Below are positions 24,923 through 33,952 of a stretch of DNA of 42,197 nt, piece by piece (the first letter of the stretch is position 1; every line of letters starts with the position of its first letter). Origin of the DNA: Candidatus Heimdallarchaeota archaeon LC_3 (GTDB lineage Archaea; Asgardarchaeota; Heimdallarchaeia; Hodarchaeales; LC-3); NCBI GenBank assembly GCA_001940645.1, contig MDVS01000038.1, positions 1 to 42,197 on the forward strand, in the 5' to 3' direction. Both the position numbers and the translations under genes were made by a program. Below the pieces are notes generated by a model. The model was not told the origin of the DNA, searched no databases, and worked only from the letters and a program-made list of their open reading frames with translations.

Positions 24923-26206
24923 TTATAAATTAAATCTGCATAAATATTCTTTAATTGCTTGAACATTCAATTTCAAGTCCTCTAATTCACTAAAGAGTAA
25001 ATTTTGTGTAGGATTCCCGGATCGAAAAAGTCCAAGAGTCCTTTTAAATAGTCTTTCCCCTACCAATCCTTTTAAAATGGGATCTTTTCCCTTAAGAACC
25101 TTATATAAGTTGTTTATTGATGCCTTCACTCCGATGAGAAATTTTTTCTCATTAGTCTCTTTGATTATCTTATCAACTTTTTGGTGTCTAGTAATGGCCC
25201 AACCTAATAATTTTTCATATTTTAAGGGATATTGCTGTCTTGATTCGTCATCTGGTACAAATTTCTTGGTCTTATAAAAATCGGGTAAAAATAAACCAAA
25301 ATCTATTTCTTGTAAACTATATTTGTTTTTCTGTCTATTTATAAGGTAATTTCCACTATGGCGATCCCATGAGCCGCAAACAATTCCAAAAACAAATATT
25401 TTCCCCAAATTTTTTGAATCAAATTGTGCTACTTCAGATAAATCTTCCTTTGATGCTTCACGGAAGTGTTTGACTACGGGTGTTAGAGTTTGAACAAAGA
25501 AATTTTCTTTACCAAGTGATTTAAACATCGCTGATCCTGTATTATGAATTACTACTGCGTTACTAGGAATATTCGCCCCTATAATTTTTCCTACTCTCAT
25601 AATATCAAGCTCTTTGTTAATTCCTCCACCATATTCTGTATCCAGAATCTTAATAAGTAATCCATGACCTTTGACTGATGAAAAAAATAGAAATACTTTG
25701 TTTCCTCCCAAGCCTGTAACATCTCTTAATAGTAAAGGTCGATGGGTTCGAGATCTAGGTAACAAAAATCGAAATCTATAAAAAAAATCAATAGCTGATG
25801 TGTAAAGGTCAAAATCATGTCCTGAACTGATAACGATATATTTATTTCCATAATTTCCATGAATTAAACGTGTTTTAGATAATACTTCAACATTATTTTC
25901 CGAAGTTAAATCTTTTGGTAGAAAAAGGGCATATGGACTTTTAGAAAAGTATTCCGCAGAAGGAATCCAATCTAAACCAAAAATAAACTTTGCTAATAAA
26001 CTTTTAGTTGTTAAAGAAGATATTACTGATTTAAAATCCTTAGAAAATTCAGAAATACCTTTGTAACCTTCATTTCGGACAATTTCTTGTTTTCCTAATG
26101 GTCCTTTCCAAGGTTTAATCTGCTTAAATTCATACAAGCCTTTTAATTTTGCTTTAATATTAGAGCATATTTGCCATTCACGACTCATATTTTCGTAATC
26201 TGACAA
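24923..26206 (-). CDS. candidate PI3/PI4-kinase-like atypical kinase
   Basis: A 427-residue protein with a catalytic-loop signature like phosphoinositide-3/4-kinases. GSWDRHSGNYLI has D281, R282, H283 and N286, and is followed 16 residues after N286 by EIDFGLFLP (D302-F-G). This matches the order DRHxxN...IDFG, in which Asp is the catalytic base and DFG binds metal. Upstream, LLIKILDTEYGGG (K186) and INKELDIMRVG (E199) could be the ATP-binding lysine and its glutamate partner. The N-terminal 150 residues and the last 100 are unrecognised; no PI3K accessory domain is seen. The start is TTG 26206, fixed by a strong AAGGAGG six bases upstream. HipA-like or other small-molecule kinases are the main alternatives. 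No transmembrane segment is evident. Confidence 0.6.
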   Translation of the reverse strand: MSDYENMSREWQICSNIKAKLKGLYEFKQIKPWKGPLGKQEIVRNEGYKGISEFSKDFKSVISSLTTKSLLAKFIFGLDWIPSAEYFSKSPYALFLPKDLTSENNVEVLSKTRLIHGNYGNKYIVISSGHDFDLYTSAIDFFYRFRFLLPRSRTHRPLLLRDVTGLGGNKVFLFFSSVKGHGLLIKILDTEYGGGINKELDIMRVGKIIGANIPSNAVVIHNTGSAMFKSLGKENFFVQTLTPVVKHFREASKEDLSEVAQFDSKNLGKIFVFGIVCGSWDRHSGNYLINRQKNKYSLQEIDFGLFLPDFYKTKKFVPDDESRQQYPLKYEKLLGWAITRHQKVDKIIKETNEKKFLIGVKASINNLYKVLKGKDPILKGLVGERLFKRTLGLFRSGNPTQNLLFSELEDLKLNVQAIKEYLCRFNL

Positions 26207-26272
26207 AATCTGACCTCCTTATGAAATATCTTAATTAGAAATTTTCAGATGTTTTAAAGAAGAAATTAATAT

Positions 26273-26632
26273 TCATTTTAAAATTAAGGAGTAGTTTTCA
26301 GTTTTATTAATGCTACCTGACAGCTCAATTATTAATTTCCATTTCCCAAAAATATCTCGTATCGGTAGTAAGGGAGCAAAATCTTTTTCCCAGACATCTA
26401 GAAATCCAGTGATTTTTGAAGTTAAACGATTATCAGGATTGAATAGTGATATGGTATAGAATACTTCTTCATCTTCAGTGGTCGCAGGATAATTCAACAT
26501 TAATCTAACTGGTAATTTATTGATAGTATCTGTTAATGCTCCCATTGCATCCATTAATAGAATATTAACAATGCTTGTGCTATTAAGATTCATTTCATCC
26601 TCCATTCTTTCTTTGGTTTTACCTGTTATCAC
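26273..26632 (-). CDS. small unknown soluble protein
   Basis: A 119-residue protein that I do not recognise. It starts MITGKTKERMEDEMNLNS, with a helical N-terminal part (SIVNILLMDAMGALTDTINK) and then alternating strands (VRLMLNYPATTEDEEVFYTI, KWKLIIELSG), suggesting a small alpha/beta domain. ATG 26590, starting MNLNSTSIVN, is an alternative start. It lies upstream of the PI3K-like gene on the same strand, 66 bases before that gene's TTG start, so the two may share a transcript. It is divergent from the 157-residue gene at 26840. Function unknown. Confidence 0.55.
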   Translation of the reverse strand: MITGKTKERMEDEMNLNSTSIVNILLMDAMGALTDTINKLPVRLMLNYPATTEDEEVFYTISLFNPDNRLTSKITGFLDVWEKDFAPLLPIRDIFGKWKLIIELSGSINKTENYSLILK

Positions 26633-26839
26633 TGATTTTTCCCTTTCTACTCTGAATAGATATACTATAGGATATTTAGCTTATAAAGTATATGTGAAAA
26701 TTTCATCGAGTAGCTTCTAGTAAAGTAGTTAGCAAAAAATACTTCTTTTACCAATATTTTTTAACAACCAGATAACAACTTTTTATTAATTAAAGTATTG
26801 ACTCTTATTTAATATTTTTTAGGAAAAAGTGTATTCTAA

Positions 26840-27313
26840 TTGGTTGAAAAATTCAGAAACTTTGACTTAAAAAATATAAAGGTCGCTTATAGACTTTTAT
26901 TTCTTGGTATGGATTCCTGTATAACCTGTGCATTGTTATATCCATTAATAACAATGGCAAATAAAAACGAACTTGTTTCTGTTGTTGAGCCAAAAATCTT
27001 TAGCTCTAAAGATGGTTATAGAAAATTTGTAACAAAAATATTAAAAAAATTCACTCCTGAATTTGATTCAGCAATACCCGTCCCTGTGATTTTAATGCAG
27101 TTAAAACCTAATTCACAATTAAAACTTGTTTCTCCCCCAATAATTACTGAAATAGCGATGTCTATATCTGACACACTTGATTCCTTTGAAAAAATGTCTT
27201 TTATTGATGGTGAAATCCCGTTGTCAGTATTTTTTATTAATCAACTCCATAAAATGAGCAGTAATTTGCTAGATGAGCTTGAATCTGATCCAAAAAATGA
27301 TATAGATTTCTAA
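26840..27313 (+). CDS. unknown 157-residue protein with a CxxC motif
   Basis: I do not recognise this protein. Near the N terminus GMDSCITCALLYP carries a C-x2-C at the start of a helix, as in thioredoxin-like redox or metal sites; no second cysteine pair exists, so a zinc ribbon is unlikely. The rest alternates helices and strands (PVPVILMQLKPNSQLKLVSP). The start is TTG 26840. A TATA-like TTATTTAATATT at 26805-26816 sits about 29 bases upstream, which suggests a leaderless or very short-leader message. It is convergent with the m5C methyltransferase gene, with only two bases between the stop codons. Confidence 0.6.
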   Translation: MVEKFRNFDLKNIKVAYRLLFLGMDSCITCALLYPLITMANKNELVSVVEPKIFSSKDGYRKFVTKILKKFTPEFDSAIPVPVILMQLKPNSQLKLVSPPIITEIAMSISDTLDSFEKMSFIDGEIPLSVFFINQLHKMSSNLLDELESDPKNDIDF

Positions 27314-27315
27314 TC

Positions 27316-28893
27316 TTATTCAATTATAGATGTGTAATCATTTCCTTTTTGATCATCTGATTTTTTTTGTTCTTCACCTTTAGTGGGATACCTTCTCAAT
27401 TTAGGAAGAAAATTATATAATATATTTTCACTTAATTTTGAGCAACCAGCTCCAATTCCATCCTCAGTTTCAAGAATAATGTAGGATCCATTCTCAAAAT
27501 TGTTGTTTAAATTAGAAATTTCAATTGTTTTCCCTCTAAACCACTCTTCTTCGACTGTTTTCTCTAATACGTGTATTTTATCCCTATTAATTTCGTTGTG
27601 AAATAATAAAACACCATCTATTGTTAATCTTATTTTTTCTTTATTTAATCTTTCCTCCTGAGCAATGCTAACTGCTATTCTTTCCGTAGCAGGCCAATTT
27701 CGTTGTTTTTTGAGAAAATCTGCGACAATCTTTGTTGTCATCCATATTCTTCCCTTCTTATTTTTGATAATATCATAGTTGGTGTATTTTGACTCTACCA
27801 CACCATAATTATTCTCAAAATAGTTCCAGATCTTCTTTCTCTCTTTTGAATCAATAATATCCCATTTTTGCTCTAAATGTTTGTAGTTTTTATCTTCTTC
27901 CTTATAAATGTCATATACCTCAGAAAATTTTTCTGGTTTATCATTAACTCTTAATTTTGCTATGTAAAAACCAACAGAATTAAAATCATAAGGATATATT
28001 CTTCCAGTGTTTTTTAATTCTTTTGGAAGCTCTTCTTCATCAAACCACGTTAATCCATCGTGAAAAGTTATGTTTTCAATTGACAACGGTTCAATCGTCA
28101 CTAAATCTTTTTCTATAAATGATTTCAATACAAGTTCATTTTCTTGTGGTAAATATGAACAGGTAGAATAAATTATTATTCCACCAGGTTTAACTAACTT
28201 AATTGCTGAATTTATTATTTCAAATTGTCTTTTTGCTATCTTTTTTATGTCAATTTCCTCTCTTTTTTTTAGGTTCAGATCTTGTTCTCTTAAAACACCA
28301 GTTCCAGTACACGGAACATCTGCTAAAGCTGCATCAAAGAAGTTAGGCCACTTCTTTCCTAATTTTCTTGCATCTTGTGATGCAAGTAACGTATTTAGAG
28401 AACAAATTAGTTTTAAATTCCTATGAAGAACATAAGCACGATGATTTTTTTTTGAATAATCGTTAGCAATAATCAAACCTTTGTTCTCAAGTATATGAGA
28501 TAGTTGTGTCGTTTTACTTCCAGGAGCTGCACATAAATCTATTATTTTAATATCATTAATTGATCCTTGATGGGAATTAAAAGAGTTGAAAGCCAAAGGT
28601 GGAATCATACTGCTAAAATTTTGAGCATAATAATATCCCAAAAGACGTAATCGAATAAAGAAGTTATGAGAATCAGCTGGTACATTGTTTATTTGATAAG
28701 CAAAGGATAAAAATTTATTTTTACTCCATTCAATATGATACTTACTCATTAATTCCTCAAATTTACCTTCAAGTATTCTGGAAGTATTTAGTCGAATTGT
28801 AAAAGGGATTGGCTGAGAGTTATATTCTATTAATAATTGTAAATCTTCTTTGCTGAGAAATTTTTTTAATTCCTCATAAATAATTATGACCAT
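27316..28893 (-). CDS. NSUN/Rsm-type RNA cytosine-5 methyltransferase
   Basis: A 525-residue SAM-dependent m5C methyltransferase of the NOL1/NOP2/NSUN family. The SAM motif DLCAAPGSKT is at 119-128. The two catalytic cysteines are C195 in DVPCTGTG (motif IV) and C245 in YSTCSY (motif VI). KLVKPGGIIIYSTCSYLPQE is classic. A further 200 C-terminal residues (about 325-525) resemble the C-terminal region of NSUN2-like enzymes and may include a PUA-like RNA-binding fold; this part I infer only from length and position. The likely target is cytosines in tRNA, as for archaeal Trm4/NSUN2-like enzymes, but rRNA cannot be excluded. It ends in a charged tail (KGEEQKKSDDQKG). Convergent with the previous gene. 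Confidence 0.9.
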   Translation of the reverse strand: MVIIIYEELKKFLSKEDLQLLIEYNSQPIPFTIRLNTSRILEGKFEELMSKYHIEWSKNKFLSFAYQINNVPADSHNFFIRLRLLGYYYAQNFSSMIPPLAFNSFNSHQGSINDIKIIDLCAAPGSKTTQLSHILENKGLIIANDYSKKNHRAYVLHRNLKLICSLNTLLASQDARKLGKKWPNFFDAALADVPCTGTGVLREQDLNLKKREEIDIKKIAKRQFEIINSAIKLVKPGGIIIYSTCSYLPQENELVLKSFIEKDLVTIEPLSIENITFHDGLTWFDEEELPKELKNTGRIYPYDFNSVGFYIAKLRVNDKPEKFSEVYDIYKEEDKNYKHLEQKWDIIDSKERKKIWNYFENNYGVVESKYTNYDIIKNKKGRIWMTTKIVADFLKKQRNWPATERIAVSIAQEERLNKEKIRLTIDGVLLFHNEINRDKIHVLEKTVEEEWFRGKTIEISNLNNNFENGSYIILETEDGIGAGCSKLSENILYNFLPKLRRYPTKGEEQKKSDDQKGNDYTSIIE

Positions 28894-29069
28894 GATATAA
28901 ATCCGCTAAATCAATCTGATTTTTATCTTATCATTTCAAATAAATATGAATTTTGATTATTTATTTTATTAAAAACCAACAATCGAAAACTTTAAGAACG
29001 TGTAAACATGTTAACACATATATAGTGGAAAATCAAATATTTCCGATAGAAAACGAAAAGGAAATTATT

Positions 29070-30044
29070 ATGAGTGAAAAACGCGTTATAGGCATAAGAG
29101 GGTTAGATGAATCTATTTATGATGAAATCCAAAAACATGCAAAAGAAACAAGCAGAAATGTAGCTGATATATTTAATGATGCATTAATGCAATATCTACA
29201 AACGATAAAAGAAGGATATACTCCTCCAAATGTCGTTTCAGGACATAGTAAATTTATAATTAATAGTGAAGCTTTAACACAATTAAATCCATTAAAAATT
29301 GAAAATGTTGAAAGGGTTATTATAGAAAATGATGATAACTTAACAGTTGACTTGATTGAATCTAATCTTGAAGGAATTAAAAATGCTATCATAGTATATG
29401 TTCCCCAAAGGCTCTATTATATTATTATAAAAAAATCTAAGAATTGCGAGAATATAGAACCATATGAAGGTGCTTACCGTATCGAAGAAACATTAGAATT
29501 TAATTCTAATTTAAAAATCACCTCAAATATGCTTGAAAGATTTAAACAGCAAAATAAACGAATACGAATTAAAGCAAATGGCGATTTATGGTTTGATTAC
29601 CAAATTGAATCTCAATTATTTGATGAAATTGTATCAAGGATTAGAGTTAACGGTGGGTTATACTGTTCTGAAGATTTACAACCATTTGTTTTAACTAAAG
29701 GCTCAGTATCAGGAAATTTGGGTATTATTGATGAAAATAACAACCCAATCGAAGTAACACAGGTAAATACTAAAAAACAAAGACGAACTAGAAGAAGTGA
29801 TAGTCATTCTTCTCCATTTTTAGATTTGTCAGGAATTTCTGATGCGTTGAGAGAAATAAAAACTAGTTTTCTAGATTTAGGTCCAGAGTTACAGGATAAT
29901 ATTGCCAAAGCATTTGAAAATATTGAAATAGATGGAGAGAAAATTCGGAGAAAAAAGCGTAGAAAATATCCTGGAAAAGCAGAAGTTAGAATTGACATCG
30001 ATTCTGATGAGTTAGATGAAGATACGGATGATATCGTAGAGTAG
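29070..30044 (+). CDS. ribbon-helix-helix protein with beta-rich central domain and charged tail
   Basis: I start it at ATG 29070 (324 residues). An in-frame ATG 39 codons earlier exists, but the added residues look like untranslated AT-rich leader. Residues 1-45 form a ribbon-helix-helix-like unit: KRVIGIRGLDESIYDEI, then AKETSRNVADIFNDALMQYL. This suggests DNA binding as a dimer. The middle (about 60-235) is rich in short strands (VERVIIENDDNLTVDLI, IRIKANGDLWFDY, INVNGGLYC-like turns), recalling polymer-forming beta folds, though I cannot name the family. A basic patch (RRKKRRKYPGK) and an acidic end (DSDELDEDTDD) follow. It may be a large architectural or regulatory DNA-binding protein; no target is evident. 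Confidence 0.7.
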   Translation: MSEKRVIGIRGLDESIYDEIQKHAKETSRNVADIFNDALMQYLQTIKEGYTPPNVVSGHSKFIINSEALTQLNPLKIENVERVIIENDDNLTVDLIESNLEGIKNAIIVYVPQRLYYIIIKKSKNCENIEPYEGAYRIEETLEFNSNLKITSNMLERFKQQNKRIRIKANGDLWFDYQIESQLFDEIVSRIRVNGGLYCSEDLQPFVLTKGSVSGNLGIIDENNNPIEVTQVNTKKQRRTRRSDSHSSPFLDLSGISDALREIKTSFLDLGPELQDNIAKAFENIEIDGEKIRRKKRRKYPGKAEVRIDIDSDELDEDTDDIVE

Positions 30045-30087
30045 TTTTATATACCAAATAATGCTAATAATAACGCAATAAAGTCAA

Positions 30088-30330
30088 TTATTGGTTTTGG
30101 GTAAAATCAATGTCTGAAACATCTTTTTTAGATTCTATGAGTCTTAAAAATAGCGAAAATATAAAAACTAAAATAAAAAACGAACTAATCCAAACTAAAT
30201 CAATTTCAATTCTAAGTCCACCCCAAAAATTTTTCAAAATAGCAAAAAATACTATTATATAAAAGGATCTAGCAGAGGAAGCTTCAAGCGATTCCCTTGC
30301 TTTATCAAAAAAACCGTTTTTATTTCTCAT
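30088..30330 (-). CDS. small membrane protein with two transmembrane helices
   Basis: An 80-residue protein with two predicted membrane spans (FYIIVFFAILKNFWGG and VWISSFFILVFIFSLFL), a basic N terminus (MRNKNGFFDKARE) and a charged C-terminal tail. It is convergent with the ribbon-helix-helix gene, 43 bases apart. No family is recognised; it could be a small accessory subunit. The intact frame and hydrophobic pattern favour a real gene. Confidence 0.5.
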   Translation of the reverse strand: MRNKNGFFDKARESLEASSARSFYIIVFFAILKNFWGGLRIEIDLVWISSFFILVFIFSLFLRLIESKKDVSDIDFTQNQ

Positions 30331-30709
30331 ATCTCATCCTAAGAAGGAAAATTTTCAAATTTTTTAAAAAGATGCTAAATCAATATTATTAGAGAATAAA
30401 TGTCAACTGAGTTCTTTTCTTCTAAATTTTTTTCAATTTCTTTAATTTGTCTGAAAAAAATTTTAGCACTAACTTTAAAAAGTCAAATGTGTTCTTAATC
30501 AATAATAATTTATCAAAATTCTCCTCAGTTATCACGAATTGAACTCCCTGCGATATAATAATTAATAAATAATGATCAAGTTTTAAAATTCTGTAACACT
30601 TGTTTAAAACGGAAAAGAGTTTTCAATCACAATATATTACCTGCTTGTATTGACTAATTTTAAATTAGAAACAACAGTTTTTTATATCTAAACACAATAA
30701 AAGATACTT
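30331..30709. other. intergenic region
   Basis: Very AT-rich and low in complexity. No ORF over 40 codons with protein-like composition and no RNA fold that I can support. It probably holds the promoters of the two divergent membrane-protein genes. Confidence 0.4.
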
Positions 30710-31801
30710 TTGGAGCTCGTTAATATAATTGACACATTAAAAGGACCGTTTGGTATATTAAAAAAGCTAGTTGAGAAAATACCCAATAATAAAGCTTTAT
30801 ATGCATTCTATATCATCTTTTCATTAATTATTCTTATTTTAGGATTTAATTTTATTTCTGAAGGTAATTTCAGACCAGATCAGAAGATTTTATTATTTAT
30901 CTTTTTGGTATTTGTTGTAGTTTTCTTCGCTTTCCTTCCTAATATTTTAAATTACCTTGAAAATATCAAAATGGTCGAACAATTGCCTGATCAAGAAGAA
31001 AAAAAAGCTGATTCTGAAAATTTAGAAAAAGTTCAGATTGAGGAAGTTATTACAAATGCTAGATTAATACAACAAACAAACAAAATAGATAATATTTCTG
31101 AATTAATTATTTCATCATTTGAATATAATAAATCAAAAAATAAAGGTATCCTCCGCTTAACTACAGCAAATAATACCACCTTCTACCTTAGAGAAAAAGC
31201 AATTTTGAAAGAAAATATTGAAATTTATAAAGAAGAAGTAGACAAAGAATGGAAATTAGACAGAAATGTTGAAAATAAATTTTCTGTTCATTATCCTATC
31301 AAAGAAGTTTTTTCTGATTCTCATTTATTAGAATTTGCATTTATTGGCCATAATATAGTAAACGGGAAAAAAATTAATCAAAATTTAAGATTCAAGGATT
31401 ATTCACCTATCTTAGAGACCATTGTCAAATTCCTCCATGATCATACAAAATCAAATTTAAGTAACAAGTCGTTAAATCTGGAGAGAAGTAAAAGAATTAA
31501 AGACCTCACCATTGTTAAATTTAGAAATCTTACACTATTTTACATTAAATATTCGATACAAAATGAAGGATTTTTTGTCTTATTTCCTAAATCGTTAGTA
31601 GAATTTACTCCTAAAGAAAGACATTCTTTTTTTGCTTATGAAAAATATCAATCATTTTATCATATCTTAGATAAAAAAGTAAACGAGACTGGTTGGATTA
31701 TTAGGGGAAATTCTTATTTAGAAATCAAAAAAGAATACAGGCAAATTGAGGGAAAATGGAGACAAATCTGTCAACGAATTTATGAAGAAACAAACATTTA
31801 A
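30710..31801 (+). CDS. unknown membrane-anchored protein
   Basis: A 363-residue protein with two adjacent transmembrane helices near the N terminus (LYAFYIIFSLIILILGFNFI, about 31-50, and ILLFIFLVFVVVFFAFLP, about 60-78), then a charged linker. A mixed alpha/beta cytoplasmic part of some 250 residues follows. The start is TTG 30710, as no ATG precedes the membrane helices. I find no known domain: strands such as NKGILRLTTANNTTFYL and a C-terminal EKYQSFYHILDKKVNETG do not match a family I know. It is the first gene of the accessory stretch. The 331-residue minus-strand protein at 32957-33940 also combines paired membrane helices with a charged soluble part, which may be coincidence. Confidence 0.65.
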   Translation: MELVNIIDTLKGPFGILKKLVEKIPNNKALYAFYIIFSLIILILGFNFISEGNFRPDQKILLFIFLVFVVVFFAFLPNILNYLENIKMVEQLPDQEEKKADSENLEKVQIEEVITNARLIQQTNKIDNISELIISSFEYNKSKNKGILRLTTANNTTFYLREKAILKENIEIYKEEVDKEWKLDRNVENKFSVHYPIKEVFSDSHLLEFAFIGHNIVNGKKINQNLRFKDYSPILETIVKFLHDHTKSNLSNKSLNLERSKRIKDLTIVKFRNLTLFYIKYSIQNEGFFVLFPKSLVEFTPKERHSFFAYEKYQSFYHILDKKVNETGWIIRGNSYLEIKKEYRQIEGKWRQICQRIYEETNI

Positions 31802-32263
31802 CTTTAAATTGAATAGGGTTTTATCTATTTTGATAAATCATGAACAAAGTTATCAATTATATTCATCAAGTTGGAAATTCAAAATAAATTAATGGTATAA
31901 ATTAAGAAAATACCAGAAATCCGTAATAGTTTGTGCTATTCTTTACATTCTTTACGAGTAATAATTGCTATTCTCATCGAAATAATTTTCAGTTTATACC
32001 GACCTAATTTTTTCAGATTAATTATGCCAAAAAAAATAGATAAAGCATCTGATGTGTTCAATAAATCCGATTACCTGTTTGGTAAAAAAGTACCATTGTA
32101 CAACCTTCGCAATAAGACCACAGCAAACTACTAAAAGAGAATTAAAGAATTATCTAAAAAAATCCAATGCAACAGTGACCTATATTTTTGATATATTGAG
32201 TGAATTTCTCAGTGAAAAACGGAAACGATCACTTGGCAAAAGAAAAAATGAACAATTTTTTTA
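31802..32263. other. degenerate sequence downstream of a truncated transposase
   Basis: On the minus strand this follows the transposase stop codon. All three frames are broken by stops, but short stretches such as FLLPSDRFRFSLRNSLNI and WYFFTKQVIGFIEHIRC look protein-like. It is best read as the decayed C-terminal part of the transposase gene. Plus-strand ORFs here are antisense shadows. No terminal repeat is recognised. Confidence 0.4.
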
Positions 32264-32914
32264 TCAAATTAATTGGGTCGCTATCATCGATTTTTTGATT
32301 AACGATTCAAAGTTTGACTTGGAGAAAAACCAAGCATCTGCTAAAACCCGTGAAAATGGACACCACCAATTAATCTCTCTAATTAAATCCTTCATGAGCT
32401 TATATGGACTAACTCCATCTTCTTGCCTTAAAGGACAGACATAAATAGGAATACGATAAGTTTTTGTTAGAATACAGGCTGTAAAATAACGATTAAAAAA
32501 CAAGGTTCCTGCTTTTTCCTTAGATCCTACAGAAAGTTCATGATCACGATCGCCATACCATGGATAATCAGTAACATCAACAGCAATAGTTAAAATAGTG
32601 TTTTTATGAATTTGAAAACTCTGAGCATTATATCTTAATATGTCATTAATTTGTTGAACTTTTTTATCAAAATCAAGCTGTTTTATCCTATATTGCACAG
32701 TATCAGCACTGCAACCTTCAAATGAATTGCAGACATCCTCAATTGATGCTGTTTCCAGTGCTGCCTGAGCTAATCGTTGGAAAACATGAGTAGAACTCCA
32801 GCGAGACTGCTTTGAATAAATCCATCCTTCTGTTCCTTCTACAAACCTACCGAAAAGTTTATGAAGTTCTGACCATACTTGCTGCCTGACTGTGTTGTTG
32901 TTTTTTTTATACAT
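32264..32914 (-). pseudogene. truncated IS4/ISH3-like transposase
   Basis: A 216-residue N-terminal part of a DDE transposase. The first catalytic Asp lies in LTIAVDVTDYPWYG, and the second in VLADAWFFSKSNF after the conserved spacing. A helical N-terminal domain (QRLAQAALETASIEDVCNSF) resembles the DNA-binding part of IS4-type enzymes. The frame stops at 32264-32266 soon after the second Asp, so the region with the third acidic residue (Y-R-E-K motif) is missing or frameshifted into the degenerate 31802-32263 stretch. Normal members are around 350-450 residues. The element is therefore inactive. It marks the left part of the accessory region that runs to the tRNA-Pro gene. Confidence 0.8.
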
Positions 32915-32956
32915 TACAAACGAAAAAATGATATCCTATTATACGAAGTTCTCTCA

Positions 32957-33940
32957 TTATTTGTTATTAACTTTATCTTGATCTTTAAGAATTTTTGTGT
33001 GTTTTCGCTCAGCCTCTTTCAATTTTCCAATTTTCTTTAATTTTTCGAGCCTTTGTAGTAGAGAATTTATCATATTCCAATTATCATCTTTGACGGATTT
33101 GTTTAATAAAGTCAAGGAATTATCAATAAAATTCTCGTTTAGCTGGATATCTCCTTTTTCTTCAAGGCTTTTCAGAGAATCTAAATGGTCAATTATCTCT
33201 TTTAAAGTGTTTACTTTAATTGTCAACTGTCTATGCCTAAAATTAAAATAAATTATAATAATCATGATACAAATTAAAGAAAACTCGCTTATCAAAGAAA
33301 AACCCAGGAAAGACCAATCATCTTTACTCTGTGATGTAATTGAATAGATCTCTATCAAAATGTTAACTAGAAAGAAAAACATGAAAGAAGTAAGTAGATA
33401 TGTATAGAAGACTAAATCTTCGATAAGAATTCTAGATAATTCCTGAAGATGCTTGTTCTTATAGAAATACTTCTGCCTTTCTATTTTCAGAGCACTGGAT
33501 GACTTTTCAAAAACTTTTTGATCGATTTCTGATAGTCCTACGGTGTCCCTTGATTGCAATTCCAAAAATTCAATATAATCATCGTCATAGGGATCATCCG
33601 GAGGATGATCAAAACCTCTATCATCTATTACTGAAAGACCTTTAAAATAGGAATATTGTCTTTTTTTCTCTTCTTGATAGTAGTTTGAAAGTTTTTTTTC
33701 AATTCTTTTCACATTTCTACCAATTATCAAAATCCATAATCGTTCAGACGGTTCTAAATATTTCAATAAGACAGGGATTAAAGATAAAATTATTAAAAGT
33801 GAGCCAACTAGACGAATATCAGCTATCTCAAAATAAAACAGATAAATCGTAATTAAAATAGTGACTGGGATTAAATATTGTAAATTATATATTCTATTAC
33901 CCTTTGAACTCACGATGTCAATTAATACGTTTTGTAGCAT
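32957..33940 (-). CDS. unknown membrane protein with C-terminal coiled coil
   Basis: A 327-residue protein from ATG 33940; GTG 33952 would add four residues. Two membrane helices lie near the N terminus (YLIPVTILITIYLFYF and LVGSLLIILSLIPVLL) and two in the middle (VFYTYLLTSFMFFFLVNILI and LISEFSLICIMIIIIYF). A cytoplasmic loop of about 110 residues separates the pairs and includes an acidic DDPYDDDYIE patch. The last 85 residues are charged and helical (NSLLQRLEKLKKIGKLKEAE), probably a coiled coil. I recognise no family. It is divergent from the zinc-ribbon/SIR2 pair, with about 610 bases in between, and sits 42 bases from the truncated transposase. Confidence 0.65.
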   Translation of the reverse strand: MLQNVLIDIVSSKGNRIYNLQYLIPVTILITIYLFYFEIADIRLVGSLLIILSLIPVLLKYLEPSERLWILIIGRNVKRIEKKLSNYYQEEKKRQYSYFKGLSVIDDRGFDHPPDDPYDDDYIEFLELQSRDTVGLSEIDQKVFEKSSSALKIERQKYFYKNKHLQELSRILIEDLVFYTYLLTSFMFFFLVNILIEIYSITSQSKDDWSFLGFSLISEFSLICIMIIIIYFNFRHRQLTIKVNTLKEIIDHLDSLKSLEEKGDIQLNENFIDNSLTLLNKSVKDDNWNMINSLLQRLEKLKKIGKLKEAERKHTKILKDQDKVNNK

Positions 33941-33952
33941 AATTATTACCAC

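Noticed and set aside
28953..29069. Upstream 39-codon extension of the ribbon-helix-helix gene
   Set aside because: The residues are AT-driven and not domain-like; ATG 29070 starts directly before the ribbon strand.
32052..32444. A 130-codon plus-strand ORF overlapping the transposase region
   Set aside because: It is antisense to the transposase gene and its decayed end, has no family resemblance and no start signal.
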